From JABFRG01 sp046351415 (lineage in GTDB: Bacteria > Myxococcota_A > Polyangia > Polyangiales > Polyangiaceae), in contig JAXLYO010000005.1 of assembly GCA_046351415.1 (NCBI GenBank), positions 470,433 to 534,432 of the forward strand: 64,000 nt of DNA. Reading direction: 5' to 3'. A model generated the notes under the pieces. It did no database searches. It was not told the origin of the DNA and saw nothing but the letters and a program-made list of their open reading frames with translations. Position 1 is the stretch's first letter. Every line of letters starts with the position of its first letter. The position numbers and the translations under genes are program-made. Below are positions 43,927 through 52,487 of this stretch, piece by piece.

Positions 43927-44828
43927 GAGTATGCCCTCGGAAGGGGTTTTCCGAGCCACGCTTCGAGTGCTCGGTTGTCAGCCGCGTAGTAGTCGCGCAC
44001 GAATCGTTCGTTCTCGACAGTGTACGTGACGTCCGGAGCCGCGCCCCCCTCGATCCACGTGTAGAGTTGCTCTGCCACCTTCCGAGGAAGTCGATCGACG
44101 AGTCGTGCCACGACGGAAAAACGCCGAGAGATATCGAGCGCACGCAACTTGCGCGCCGATGGACGCACGTTGTGGCGTTCGACGGGAATCGCGGCAAACG
44201 CATCCGCGTCGACTTCGAGGACGGACGCGAGTTCGCGCGCGAACCAGTCGTACCGTTTCGCCATGTCTTCGTAGAAGAGCACCTTGACCCGCTCTTTGCC
44301 GAAGAGGTTTGCGTATACGTCGACGAGCTGTGCGTACTTGAAGAGCTCGAGGCCACGACCGTTCTTGGAGATCGCGGGTAGCCGTTCGAGCCACGTGTTG
44401 AACGGAACGTAGTGATCGTCTGGCACTACCATCGCGTAGCAATAGAGTGACTGCAGCGCCGCGAGCTGGTTGCGGACGACGACGAAGATCGTCGCCTTCG
44501 GGAACACTTGATGGAGCCGTCGTGCAATCGTGTCGCGATCGGCAAAGTCGGTGCGCCCCCCTCCCGCAGAGAACTCTTCCTCCGACAGAAGGACCTTGTC
44601 TCGAGCGAGGTCGAAATAGAGGCGCATTTCTTCAGCAAATGCCGGCAAGTCGCGCGCCCAAGCAGCTTCGTCGTGCGCATTCACGGCGCGAATGAACGAG
44701 GCGAGGCGCGGGAACGGCTTTCCGAAATAGGAGAGCTCGTCACAGCGCGGAAACACGCTCATCTGCAGAGCGGTCGTGCCGCTTTTGATGACGCCGATGT
44801 GGAGAAAGTACTTCCGATCATCGAACAT
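43923..44828 (-). CDS. Sulfotransferase
   Basis: A 301-residue PAPS-dependent sulfotransferase: the 5'-phosphosulfate loop LHIGVIKSGTTALQMSVF at the N-terminus and the 3'-phosphate strand/helix TIFVVVRNQLAALQSLYCYA near residue 125. It is bacterial-type and cytoplasmic, with no membrane anchor. It lies 5 bp after the FAD oxidase and overlaps cysC by 4 bp. The acceptor could be a hydroxylated residue or sugar of the nearby peptide product; that link is contextual only. Confidence 0.87.
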   Translation of the reverse strand: MFDDRKYFLHIGVIKSGTTALQMSVFPRCDELSYFGKPFPRLASFIRAVNAHDEAAWARDLPAFAEEMRLYFDLARDKVLLSEEEFSAGGGRTDFADRDTIARRLHQVFPKATIFVVVRNQLAALQSLYCYAMVVPDDHYVPFNTWLERLPAISKNGRGLELFKYAQLVDVYANLFGKERVKVLFYEDMAKRYDWFARELASVLEVDADAFAAIPVERHNVRPSARKLRALDISRRFSVVARLVDRLPRKVAEQLYTWIEGGAAPDVTYTVENERFVRDYYAADNRALEAWLGKPLPRAYS

Positions 44829-44833
44829 GGAAT

Positions 44834-45940
44834 TCAGAACACCTGGCCCCGCCCCATGAGCATGGCGGGGTCGTATTTGCGTTTGAGCTCGGCAAACTTC
44901 GAGAAGACCTCCTCACCGAAGTATCGACGGTAGTCGGTCTTATCGAGCAGCAATTCCGTCTGGATGTAGCGGCGATAGCCTGGTTCGGTCATCGAAAGCT
45001 GCATGAAGTCGGCTTCGAGTGCTCGCATAGCGTCGAAATCGAAATGGAGACCGTCGAGCGGCGAGCCCCAAATACCCTCGGCGACGAAGCCTTTCTGAAT
45101 GGGATAGATGAGGGGCGGGTTGAATGCTCCGAAACGGACGGGATACACGTAATTGGATAGGGGCCGCCAGCAATGCTGGTACTTTACACAGAGTTCGCCC
45201 AGCTGGTTCATCGCGCGGTCGGAGTCTTTGTAGGGTACGAACAGCGTGAACCAGGAATATCGATCCCAGGCTGCGACCGACCCGTGGACGACGCCCGAGA
45301 CGCCCATGGGGTAGACGGCCTTCTGTGGAAGACCTTGCAAGAGCTCGGGCGCGAAGATTTGGAGCTTCGCCTCGACGACGAATCCGAGCTGTCCCATCGC
45401 GCCGAAAAGCCACTGGAAGATTTCGTCGGAAGGGTGGCACGTCACGATTTCGCCGGTACCGGTTACGAACGTAATCTCGAGGACGCTTTCCCAAAAGCCG
45501 CCAAAAAGGCTCGTATTTTCGCCTATGCCACCCGCCGCGATGTAGCCCCCGACGGTGGGAGCCGGCGCGCCCCCGTCGTTGCAGACGAGGAGATCGAACC
45601 CGTGCGTCTTCAACATCGTGTGGAGATCCCACATGAGTACGCCTGCCCCGACCCGCACGCTGTTCTCTTCGTCGAACACGTAGCGACGAAGGTTTTCGGT
45701 GGTGAAAAGTAGGTCTCCTTCCGCCGGGAGAGAGGAACCGTTCATCGAGTGTCCCGCACCGCGAAAACGAATGGGGGTTCCGTGACGAAAGGCGTCGGCG
45801 ATGGCTGCGCGAGCCTCTTCCGCGTTCGACGGCGCGACGACACGATGCGCGGGCGAGCCTCGGTGGTAGTTGCTGAAGTCTTCGAGCAGCGATTTCGCTG
45901 CGTCCGGCGTCGGCGGTCCGGACGGTCGTTGCATCTTCAT
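44834..45940 (-). CDS. FAD-linked (PCMH/FAD_binding_4) oxidoreductase
   Basis: A 368-residue flavoprotein with an N-terminal PCMH domain: IRFRGAGHSMNGSSLP provides the FAD loop with the GHS histidine that is covalently flavinylated in some relatives, and VRVGAGVLMWDLHTML and TVGGYIAAGGIGENTSLFGG follow. It resembles the DprE1/sterol delta-24-reductase/cytokinin dehydrogenase group. ATG 45940 is preceded by GAGGAGG. It lies in the HMG-CoA reductase operon. It may oxidise an alcohol or reduce a double bond in an isoprenoid or sugar; substrate not deducible. Confidence 0.85.
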   Translation of the reverse strand: MKMQRPSGPPTPDAAKSLLEDFSNYHRGSPAHRVVAPSNAEEARAAIADAFRHGTPIRFRGAGHSMNGSSLPAEGDLLFTTENLRRYVFDEENSVRVGAGVLMWDLHTMLKTHGFDLLVCNDGGAPAPTVGGYIAAGGIGENTSLFGGFWESVLEITFVTGTGEIVTCHPSDEIFQWLFGAMGQLGFVVEAKLQIFAPELLQGLPQKAVYPMGVSGVVHGSVAAWDRYSWFTLFVPYKDSDRAMNQLGELCVKYQHCWRPLSNYVYPVRFGAFNPPLIYPIQKGFVAEGIWGSPLDGLHFDFDAMRALEADFMQLSMTEPGYRRYIQTELLLDKTDYRRYFGEEVFSKFAELKRKYDPAMLMGRGQVF

Positions 45941-45953
45941 GATTCGGCCCTCC

Positions 45954-47219
45954 TCATTTCGCCTTTCTGCCGCGGACGCGTTCGACCGCTTCCTTCGCGT
46001 GAGTGGCATTGATGCGCTTCTGCACGCGCAGCACCTCTTTGAGTTCCGCCGCCACCTCGTCGCTCTCTTCGAGCGTTGCGCCCGCGGCGAGAGCGAGGTT
46101 CTTCGCGTGGAGTTGCATGTGCCCCCGCACGATGCCCACTGTCGTCAGAGCCTTGAGGGCGCCGAGATTCTGTACGAGACCAACGGCGGCGCAAATACGC
46201 CCGAGGTCCTCCGCGTGTTCGATGCCGAGGAGCTTGAGCGAAGCCCGAGCCTGCGGATGAATGGCTGTCATGCCGCCCACGATACCGACGGCCATCGGAA
46301 GTTCGATCGTTCCCCGGAGAACGCCGGACTCGAACCGCCAGCGCGTCAGCGGCTTGTAGCGCCCAGATCGAGCACTGTATGCGTGTGCGCCCGCTTCGAC
46401 CGCACGCCAGTCGTTCCCGGTGGCGATCAGGATCGGGTCGATGCCGTTCATGACACCCTTGTTGTGGGTTGCTGCACGATACGGGTCGTGCTCGGCAAAA
46501 AACGAGGCCTCTTGGATGCCCTCTCCGAGTTCGGCTGAGATGCCAGGAACGCGTACTTCTGCCGTCGCGAGCTTGTCGTCGACGAGGTTCGAAAGAATGC
46601 AGATGGCGACCTTCTCGCCCGTGAGCGCCTCCACCTCCGGCTTCAGCCCTTCGCAAACCTGGTTGATGACGTTCGCCCCCATCGCGTCTTTGGGATCGCA
46701 GAGGATGTGAATGACGAGCATCTGCGCATCGCAGTCCTCACGCGGAATGACGCGCAATTGGATGTCTCGAACGCCGCCACCTCGAGCGACGAGCCCGGAG
46801 ACGAAATCATTGGCTCGAACGATCAATTTCTGGTGATTCGCGCGAAGGAGCGCCAGCGACTCTTCGGGCTTCGTGAGCTTCGCAATCTGGATTTGCCCGA
46901 TGATGAGGTTTCCCTTCATCGCAGTCGTGACCGTGCCCCCACATTCGTTCAACCACTTGGCGGTCGAGCTCACCGCGGCCAGGATCGATGTCTCCTCGAC
47001 CGCCATGGGAACGAGCACCCTTCGGCCGTCGATGACGAGGTGATCCGCAATGCCGAGCGGGAGCTGCATATAGCCGACGGCGTTCTCGATGAGCTGCTCG
47101 GCGACTTCCACCGGAATCGGCGGCTCATTCGCGAGCGCGGCGCAATCCTCGCGAGAGAGAGGGGATTCTTCTTCTAGGCGTTTCTGGCGTTCGCGCGCCG
47201 TCAGCTGATGGAATTTCAT
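45954..47219 (-). CDS. Hydroxymethylglutaryl-CoA reductase (class II-like)
   Basis: A 421-residue HMG-CoA reductase making mevalonate. Key segments are IENAVGYMQLPLGIADHLVI, the catalytic Glu in PMAVEETSILAAVSS, CDPKDAMGANVINQVCE (dinucleotide and catalytic Asp region), the catalytic Lys in HNKGVMNGIDP and the late catalytic His in GHMQLHAKNLA. It starts at ATG 47219; sequence upstream in frame is antisense. It leads a four-gene operon with an FAD oxidase, a sulfotransferase and APS kinase. No other mevalonate genes are here, so it is either a displaced housekeeping gene or a booster of isoprenoid supply for the cluster. Confidence 0.92.
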   Translation of the reverse strand: MKFHQLTARERQKRLEEESPLSREDCAALANEPPIPVEVAEQLIENAVGYMQLPLGIADHLVIDGRRVLVPMAVEETSILAAVSSTAKWLNECGGTVTTAMKGNLIIGQIQIAKLTKPEESLALLRANHQKLIVRANDFVSGLVARGGGVRDIQLRVIPREDCDAQMLVIHILCDPKDAMGANVINQVCEGLKPEVEALTGEKVAICILSNLVDDKLATAEVRVPGISAELGEGIQEASFFAEHDPYRAATHNKGVMNGIDPILIATGNDWRAVEAGAHAYSARSGRYKPLTRWRFESGVLRGTIELPMAVGIVGGMTAIHPQARASLKLLGIEHAEDLGRICAAVGLVQNLGALKALTTVGIVRGHMQLHAKNLALAAGATLEESDEVAAELKEVLRVQKRINATHAKEAVERVRGRKAK

Positions 47220-47400
47220 AGAGCCAGTTCGTGTTCGAAGTCCTGCTGTGGCGAGCGATTCCGAGGTTGGAAAAGCGGGCCGAGGTCTTTCGACGCGGAG
47301 CAGACCAGCGTACCGCCTGGAACCGTTTTTTCCCAGTACAACCTGCCTCCTTGAGGGACAAGCTACGTGCTTTCTGAAGGCTGGCTGGTATCTTGGAACG

Positions 47401-48408
47401 ATGACCGCGAACCAACCGTCGCGCGAGCCATCGAACATCGAACGGTCGCTTCCTCGCGTCGAACGGCCTGTCGAAAGCATCGAGTTCGACGCCCTCACGG
47501 AAGCGCACTTTCACGAGCACCATGCGAACGAAGGCGTAGGCCGCCCCCTTCACATCAAGTCGAATCCGCACCTGCTCGAGCTTCACGCGAAGTGGACGCC
47601 GGGCTACATCAAGGAACGCATCGGAACGGCGACGATCTCCGTCGATATCTCCGATGACGGAACGTTCGCGGGAGGAAAAGACCAGGCCGATGGTACCCAT
47701 CGACGTTGGGTCGACATGAGTGTGAGCGAGTGCATCGATCGGTTGACGGCCCCCCCCGAGAACAAGGAAAACCCCAAAGAGCGCTGCTACGTCTACGGGG
47801 TGAACGCCGCCCCGTTCGGCGCGCTCTTCGAGGACTATCGGCCCCAGACCTTCCTCGTTCCGGACGGCTCGCGCATCATGAACACGCAGTTCTGGCTCGG
47901 AGGACGAGGCAACGTGACGCCCGCGCACTTCGACGTCGCGGACAATTTCCTGATGCAGGTGCGCGGTTTGAAGAAGGTGCTCCTTTGGGACCCGAGTCAC
48001 TACCCGCACATGTACGTGAACCCCATCGGGACGAAGAACGATCGTCAGAGTCGCATCGGCGAACTCACGCCCGAGAACATCGCGCGCTTTCCGAACTTCG
48101 CACACGCTCGCGCGCAGAGCTGCGAACTCGCGCCCGGGGACACGATATTCATTCCGACGGGCTGGTTCCACTACGTCGAGACGACCGAGTTCGCGATCTC
48201 GATCAACCACTTCTGGCATCCGCCTTCGCTCGGCCCGTTCCTCGACGCGAGCCACAGCATGCTCGTCAAAGAGATGCGCCCCGAGCTGCTCGCCCTGCTC
48301 ACCTGCCTCATTGCGGAGCGCCTTCATCTTCCTTTCTCCAAGCCGCTCGAAGAGGCACTCCCCCTTCATCGGCAAAACAGCCCTGATCGAAGCGGGCGGG
48401 GTCGATGA
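47401..48408 (+). CDS. JmjC/FIH-like (cupin_8) 2OG-Fe(II) oxygenase 1
   Basis: A 335-residue cupin-like oxygenase. The iron triad is His176-x-Asp178 (NVTPAHFDVADNFLMQVRG) and His257 (GWFHYVETTEFAISIN). Lys191/192 sits at the 2-oxoglutarate position, and LLWDPSHYPHMYVNP follows. It resembles factor-inhibiting HIF and peptide hydroxylases. ATG 47401 was chosen because earlier codons are antisense to the HMG-CoA reductase leader. Its stop overlaps the ATG of oxygenase 2, a clear paralogue. It probably hydroxylates an amino-acid side chain of a peptide. Confidence 0.88.
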   Translation: MTANQPSREPSNIERSLPRVERPVESIEFDALTEAHFHEHHANEGVGRPLHIKSNPHLLELHAKWTPGYIKERIGTATISVDISDDGTFAGGKDQADGTHRRWVDMSVSECIDRLTAPPENKENPKERCYVYGVNAAPFGALFEDYRPQTFLVPDGSRIMNTQFWLGGRGNVTPAHFDVADNFLMQVRGLKKVLLWDPSHYPHMYVNPIGTKNDRQSRIGELTPENIARFPNFAHARAQSCELAPGDTIFIPTGWFHYVETTEFAISINHFWHPPSLGPFLDASHSMLVKEMRPELLALLTCLIAERLHLPFSKPLEEALPLHRQNSPDRSGRGR

Positions 48409-49358
48409 CCCCGCGCGTCATCGGCACCGTCGAATCGATTTCCTACGCAGAGGCGCTCAGCGGAGATACGTGGAATCACCACTGCAGCAGGGAGCGCGGC
48501 ACACCGCTACTCATTCGTGACTGCCCTCACCTCAAAGCCCTCGGCGAGCAGTGGACCGACGCACATATCAAAGCGGTCGCGGGAAGCCGAACTGCCATCC
48601 TCGATATTTCTCGCGACGGGACGTTCGCGGGCGGCAAGAACGTCGTCGACGGGACGACCAGGAGGCAGGAAGAGCTGTCGCTTGCAGAATGCATCGATCG
48701 CATTCGACGCACGGAGGGCGACCTCGGCACGACCAAGGAAAGGGCATACGTCTACGGATCGCGTACCGAGCCCTTCGCACCACTCCTCGTTGAATACTCG
48801 CCCCCTTCCGCGCTCATTCCAGCCGGCGCGCATTCCTACACGCAGGTATGGATGGGGGGTGCGGGCAACGTAACCCCCGCGCACTTCGACGTGGCGGACA
48901 ATCTCCTCGTCCAAGTGCGAGGGCGAAAAAAGGTCCTCCTTTGGGATCCGAGTCATTATCCGCTGCTGTCTGTGAACCCCACTGGAACGAAAGGGGAACG
49001 TCAAAGCATGATGGGCGATATGCACGCGGTCGACGTCGAACGCTACCCACACTTCGCGAAGGCGGAGTCCCTTTCGTGCGACCTCGCTCCGGGCGACATG
49101 CTCTTCATCCCGCTCGCCTGGTTTCACTACATCCTCACGCTGGAGTTTTCGATCTCCATCAACCATTTCTGGCATTCGCCCGAGCTCGCCGAATTCATGA
49201 ACGTTGGCGCCCAATTGCTTCGTGGTGGCATTCGGCGCGAGCTCGGCGCCTTTCTGACGTTCATGTGGATGGAGGCACAGAGAATCCCGACGGACGCGGT
49301 GCGGGACTTCTGTCCTCTCTGGCGTGAGCAACGGAACGACGAACATAACCCCCGTTAG
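48405..49358 (+). CDS. JmjC/FIH-like (cupin_8) 2OG-Fe(II) oxygenase 2
   Basis: A 317-residue tandem paralogue of oxygenase 1, with His160-x-Asp162 (NVTPAHFDVADNLLVQVRG), a Lys at the 2OG position in GRKKVLLWDPSHYP, and His241 (AWFHYILTLEFSISINHFWH). The N-terminal half diverges more, which suggests a different residue or position specificity. It is translationally coupled to oxygenase 1 (ATGA) and overlaps the convergent CDO-FAD gene by 4 bp. Confidence 0.88.
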   Translation: MTPRVIGTVESISYAEALSGDTWNHHCSRERGTPLLIRDCPHLKALGEQWTDAHIKAVAGSRTAILDISRDGTFAGGKNVVDGTTRRQEELSLAECIDRIRRTEGDLGTTKERAYVYGSRTEPFAPLLVEYSPPSALIPAGAHSYTQVWMGGAGNVTPAHFDVADNLLVQVRGRKKVLLWDPSHYPLLSVNPTGTKGERQSMMGDMHAVDVERYPHFAKAESLSCDLAPGDMLFIPLAWFHYILTLEFSISINHFWHSPELAEFMNVGAQLLRGGIRRELGAFLTFMWMEAQRIPTDAVRDFCPLWREQRNDEHNPR

Positions 49359-51274
49359 CGTGCGACGACGTGCGTGAAGAGGGACGTCGCGACATTCGCC
49401 GCTTGGACGCGAAGGTCCGGAACCGCGGTCGACTCCCAAAAGCGTGGCTTGCAGAGTGTACCAAGCACGAACAAGTCTGTCTGGAGCCCCTCTTCGCCCT
49501 CCGCTTCCCCCGAGGGCCCCGTGCGAAGCCCGAGAGCAAGCGGGTCTGCTTTCACGTGGCCCGCCGCGAGCAGCGATGAAAGCGGCGTCGGCAATCCCCC
49601 TCGCATGTCCGCAGGCCCGGTGCAGTTGACGACCCAGCTCGTGCGCAACGATTGCGTCCCACGGTCACCGCGGAGTCGCAGTTCTGCAGATACGCCGTCG
49701 TCGTCTCCCCTCGCCGAAACAATCGTTCCCCGAGCGACACGAAGAAGGCCGGTCGCGAGGTGCCCCGAGAGCACCTTGCCGATCTGTGGCGACATGCGGT
49801 GTCGCCTCACTTCCCAGTGCGCGCGTACATGGCGCAGAAAGCGCGCCGCCTCCACCGGCGGAAGTGCACTCCACAAGGACGCCGTGTGTGGACGAATCGC
49901 GTCGACGACTGCGCGCCAATCGCCTCCGGTTTCCATTGTTCTGCGAATCTCGGCTCGAAAACCGCGCAGCAACTTGAGCGTCGTGAGGCGTTCGCCGCTC
50001 CCCAATAGCGAGGCGACGAACGGTCCCAAGTCGATCGGGGCAAGGGGCGCTTCTGCGTGCGATGCTGGCAAGAAGCCGCGACGCGACAGAAACAAAATCG
50101 GTGCGGTGCGCTCCACTTTCGTCAACGTGAGAAGCACGTCGACAGCGGTGAGCCCGCTGCCGAGCACCAGTACGGGCTCGTCGGGCAATACGGTACTCAG
50201 CGTCAAGGACGCCCACGGGTCTGCGACGAACCTCGCGCGTGACCCATGCCATTTGTGCTCGAGCGGATCGGACGGTGGACGATGCCCGAGCGCGAGCACG
50301 ACCGCGTCTGCAGTGACGGAAGGCCCTTCCTTGGTCGACAGGGTCCATGCACCGGGGGTCGTCCGCGCAATTTGCTCGATCTCGCCCTGGCGGATCTCCA
50401 TGCTCACGGACTCGCCCGCATCCCGAGCGATCTCGAACAAGACTTCGCGAAGGTAAGTGCCGAAGAGCGAACGCGACACGAAGGACGAGGGTTGGACGCT
50501 CTCGTCCCTGGCCTTCGCCCACTCGAAGAAATGGTTTGGCTTGTCGGGCCATGCGCTCATGCGCCCCGCTGGCACGTTGAGTAAATGCCGTGCATCGAGG
50601 GTTCCATAGGCGGGACCCGAGCCAAACGAAGCTTGGCGGTCGGTGAGGACGATGTGCACCTTCGCCTTCGCTTTGGTCGCCTTCGCAATGAGGTGCGCTG
50701 CGGTCAACGTTCCGGAAAATCCGCCGCCGACGATCGCGATGCATTTCGACTCGCTGGCCGGCGTGCGAAGAAACACGGGGAGCGGCGCCGCTCCGGCGCG
50801 CGGCGAATAGCGACGCAATTCGGGCAGCGCGGGGGCATACACGTGCAGCGTGACGAGCGTCTCGCTCGCGTCTTCGGCGTTTCGAACCGAGTGCGCCGCG
50901 GCACCGAGCTCCTGAAGAAGGGAACCCGTGGGAGTTTGCCATGTCCGAACAGGTTCGGTGAGACCGTCTGGCCCGACCGAGTGGAACGTCTCTTCGGCCA
51001 CTCCCGCGATAACGCGCACGACACAATGAGCACCCGCGTGATCATGAACGATGCTGCCCTGACCTTTACGCCAAGTCATCACGAAGACTTCGTAGTTCGC
51101 GGCGCGAGCCACCCGGCGGCGCGCGTACGTTTCCACGCGTTCCTCGACATATGGCTCTACGTCGGCCTTCGTCAGGTTCACACGGAAGACCGCGTCGCGA
51201 TAGACCGAAAGGGGCGCACCCAACGGAATGCCGCGAAGCGTGGCGAGCAGGGTGTCGAGCGCCTTAATCACCAC
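49355..51274 (-). CDS. Cysteine-dioxygenase-like cupin fused to FAD/NAD(P)-binding (NAD_binding_9) oxidoreductase
   Basis: A 639-residue two-domain protein. Residues 1-160 form a cysteine dioxygenase type I-like cupin with the 3-His iron site His77, His79 (IVHDHAGAHC) and His128 (AAAHSVRN). Residues 175-639 are a flavoprotein starting with the dinucleotide loop CIAIVGGGFSGTLTAAHL, continuing GSGPAYGTLDARHLLNVPAG and VVLALGHRPPSDP, typical of the NAD_binding_9 group. Thiol dioxygenases make sulfinic acids. The fused flavoprotein could supply substrate or process product. It starts inside the preceding orphan gene (11-bp overlap). It is last of the precursor B transcript. I know of no well-studied example of this fusion. 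Confidence 0.82.
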   Translation of the reverse strand: MVIKALDTLLATLRGIPLGAPLSVYRDAVFRVNLTKADVEPYVEERVETYARRRVARAANYEVFVMTWRKGQGSIVHDHAGAHCVVRVIAGVAEETFHSVGPDGLTEPVRTWQTPTGSLLQELGAAAHSVRNAEDASETLVTLHVYAPALPELRRYSPRAGAAPLPVFLRTPASESKCIAIVGGGFSGTLTAAHLIAKATKAKAKVHIVLTDRQASFGSGPAYGTLDARHLLNVPAGRMSAWPDKPNHFFEWAKARDESVQPSSFVSRSLFGTYLREVLFEIARDAGESVSMEIRQGEIEQIARTTPGAWTLSTKEGPSVTADAVVLALGHRPPSDPLEHKWHGSRARFVADPWASLTLSTVLPDEPVLVLGSGLTAVDVLLTLTKVERTAPILFLSRRGFLPASHAEAPLAPIDLGPFVASLLGSGERLTTLKLLRGFRAEIRRTMETGGDWRAVVDAIRPHTASLWSALPPVEAARFLRHVRAHWEVRRHRMSPQIGKVLSGHLATGLLRVARGTIVSARGDDDGVSAELRLRGDRGTQSLRTSWVVNCTGPADMRGGLPTPLSSLLAAGHVKADPLALGLRTGPSGEAEGEEGLQTDLFVLGTLCKPRFWESTAVPDLRVQAANVATSLFTHVVAR

Positions 51275-52364
51275 GAGTCCGCGTGAAGAGTTCGAAGTAG
51301 AGCTTGAGGCGCCCCTTCGTTCGTCCGGCTAATCCAAACTTGAAATGATTGAGCCAGAGCACGGCGTCTTCCGTTCCCACCTGAAACTCTCGGTAGGCAA
51401 GGGTGCCGAGCAGCACGCCCAAGTCGGGCAGAATGAATCCTTCTTCCTCGAGCATCGCAGCGAACGCGCGCACAGCCTCGTGTCTCACGTCGAGGGCATC
51501 GATGCCGTTGAAGTAAGGACACTCGACGTCGACCGAACCGATGTCACCATGAAACGCGTCGATGGACGCGGCCATGATGGGGACCTGGTCAGCAGCACCA
51601 AACTGTCGGTAGATGCGCTTCACCATGTCGAACACATCGGCGAACGAGAGGGCGTGTGCCGTGAACGTCCCGCGAAGGGCCTCTACTTGCACGTCACTCA
51701 AGATGAGCTTCATCCAGCCCGGTGCGCGTGCGTCCGAGAGTCCGAGCCGGTAAATCGAGAGGGGCAAGCCGTTCGGGTCCGTACGCGACCGGAGCGACTC
51801 GAGAAAATCGAAAAGACGAACGGCCTTTGCGCCCACGACTCGCACGTCTTCGGTCGCGACCGTAGGAACGACTTCACTGAGCGCCGTTTCGAGCTTTTTC
51901 AAGCGCTCTTCCGTCGAGATCACTTGGTAACGGGACGGCACGTTGAAGAAGACGGCGGGATGGTTCACGAATTGCGTGCCCGCCCAGTCGTACTCCACCC
52001 AGTCCGGATCGCCGGCCGTGCGCCACTCGACGTACATGCCGCGCTCCTGGAGGAACGGGTCGCGCTCGAGGGCGGCACGAAGGGCATCCGCGTAGACCGC
52101 CGGAAGCGGAGACGGCGATACGCCGAGAAACTCAGCGTACTGTTCGAGCGAGTATCCGTGTCCGTATCCTTCGAGCTGCAAATCTGCGAGCCCGCTCGGT
52201 CGTTCCGCGAGGGGCTTTCGAAGTTGGTACTCCAGAAAAAGCCGGTTGCGCGGATACGCGGGAAACACCTCGGCATGCGCGACGAGTGCATCGGCCTGCG
52301 CGCTCGAAAGGAGACCCGTTGCGGCGATTTGCTCGCCCATGGCGGTCGATAGAATGCTCGGCAT
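51264..52364 (-). CDS. Orphan 366-aa enzyme-like protein downstream of precursor B
   Basis: A soluble 366-residue protein that I do not recognise. It has no membrane helix or cofactor loop. Strand-like segments WMKLILSDVQVEALRG and GRLKLYFELFTRTRG at the C-terminus, and IDAFHGDIGSVDVECPYFNG, look like alternating helix/beta-strand units with basic residues in strands. This is loosely reminiscent of ABBA-fold prenyltransferases, and an HMG-CoA reductase gene lies nearby. That idea is speculative. It is the first gene after the stem-loop that follows precursor B and overlaps the CDO-FAD gene by 11 bp. It is likely to be a tailoring enzyme of the peptide. Confidence 0.7.
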   Translation of the reverse strand: MPSILSTAMGEQIAATGLLSSAQADALVAHAEVFPAYPRNRLFLEYQLRKPLAERPSGLADLQLEGYGHGYSLEQYAEFLGVSPSPLPAVYADALRAALERDPFLQERGMYVEWRTAGDPDWVEYDWAGTQFVNHPAVFFNVPSRYQVISTEERLKKLETALSEVVPTVATEDVRVVGAKAVRLFDFLESLRSRTDPNGLPLSIYRLGLSDARAPGWMKLILSDVQVEALRGTFTAHALSFADVFDMVKRIYRQFGAADQVPIMAASIDAFHGDIGSVDVECPYFNGIDALDVRHEAVRAFAAMLEEEGFILPDLGVLLGTLAYREFQVGTEDAVLWLNHFKFGLAGRTKGRLKLYFELFTRTRGD

Positions 52365-52395
52365 GTCTCGGGTGAGGCCTTTCGGTATCGCGCGT

Positions 52396-52469
52396 CCACA
52401 AAAAGAAAATCGCGTTCGCTTCGAAGGATACCCGAGCCCGAAGGCCGGGAAAATCGATGCGAACGCGAT
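52396..52469 (-). terminator. Stem-loop with T-tract between precursor B and its downstream genes
   Basis: Perfect 11-bp arms (52409-52419 and 52459-52469) bracket an inner GC-rich hairpin. On the minus strand the stem is followed by TTTCTTTTTG. It starts 19 bp after the precursor stop and ends 32 bp before the next start, so it could terminate most transcripts while letting some read into the enzyme genes. Confidence 0.75.
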
Positions 52470-52487
52470 GAGCGGACGCGGAGAAGA

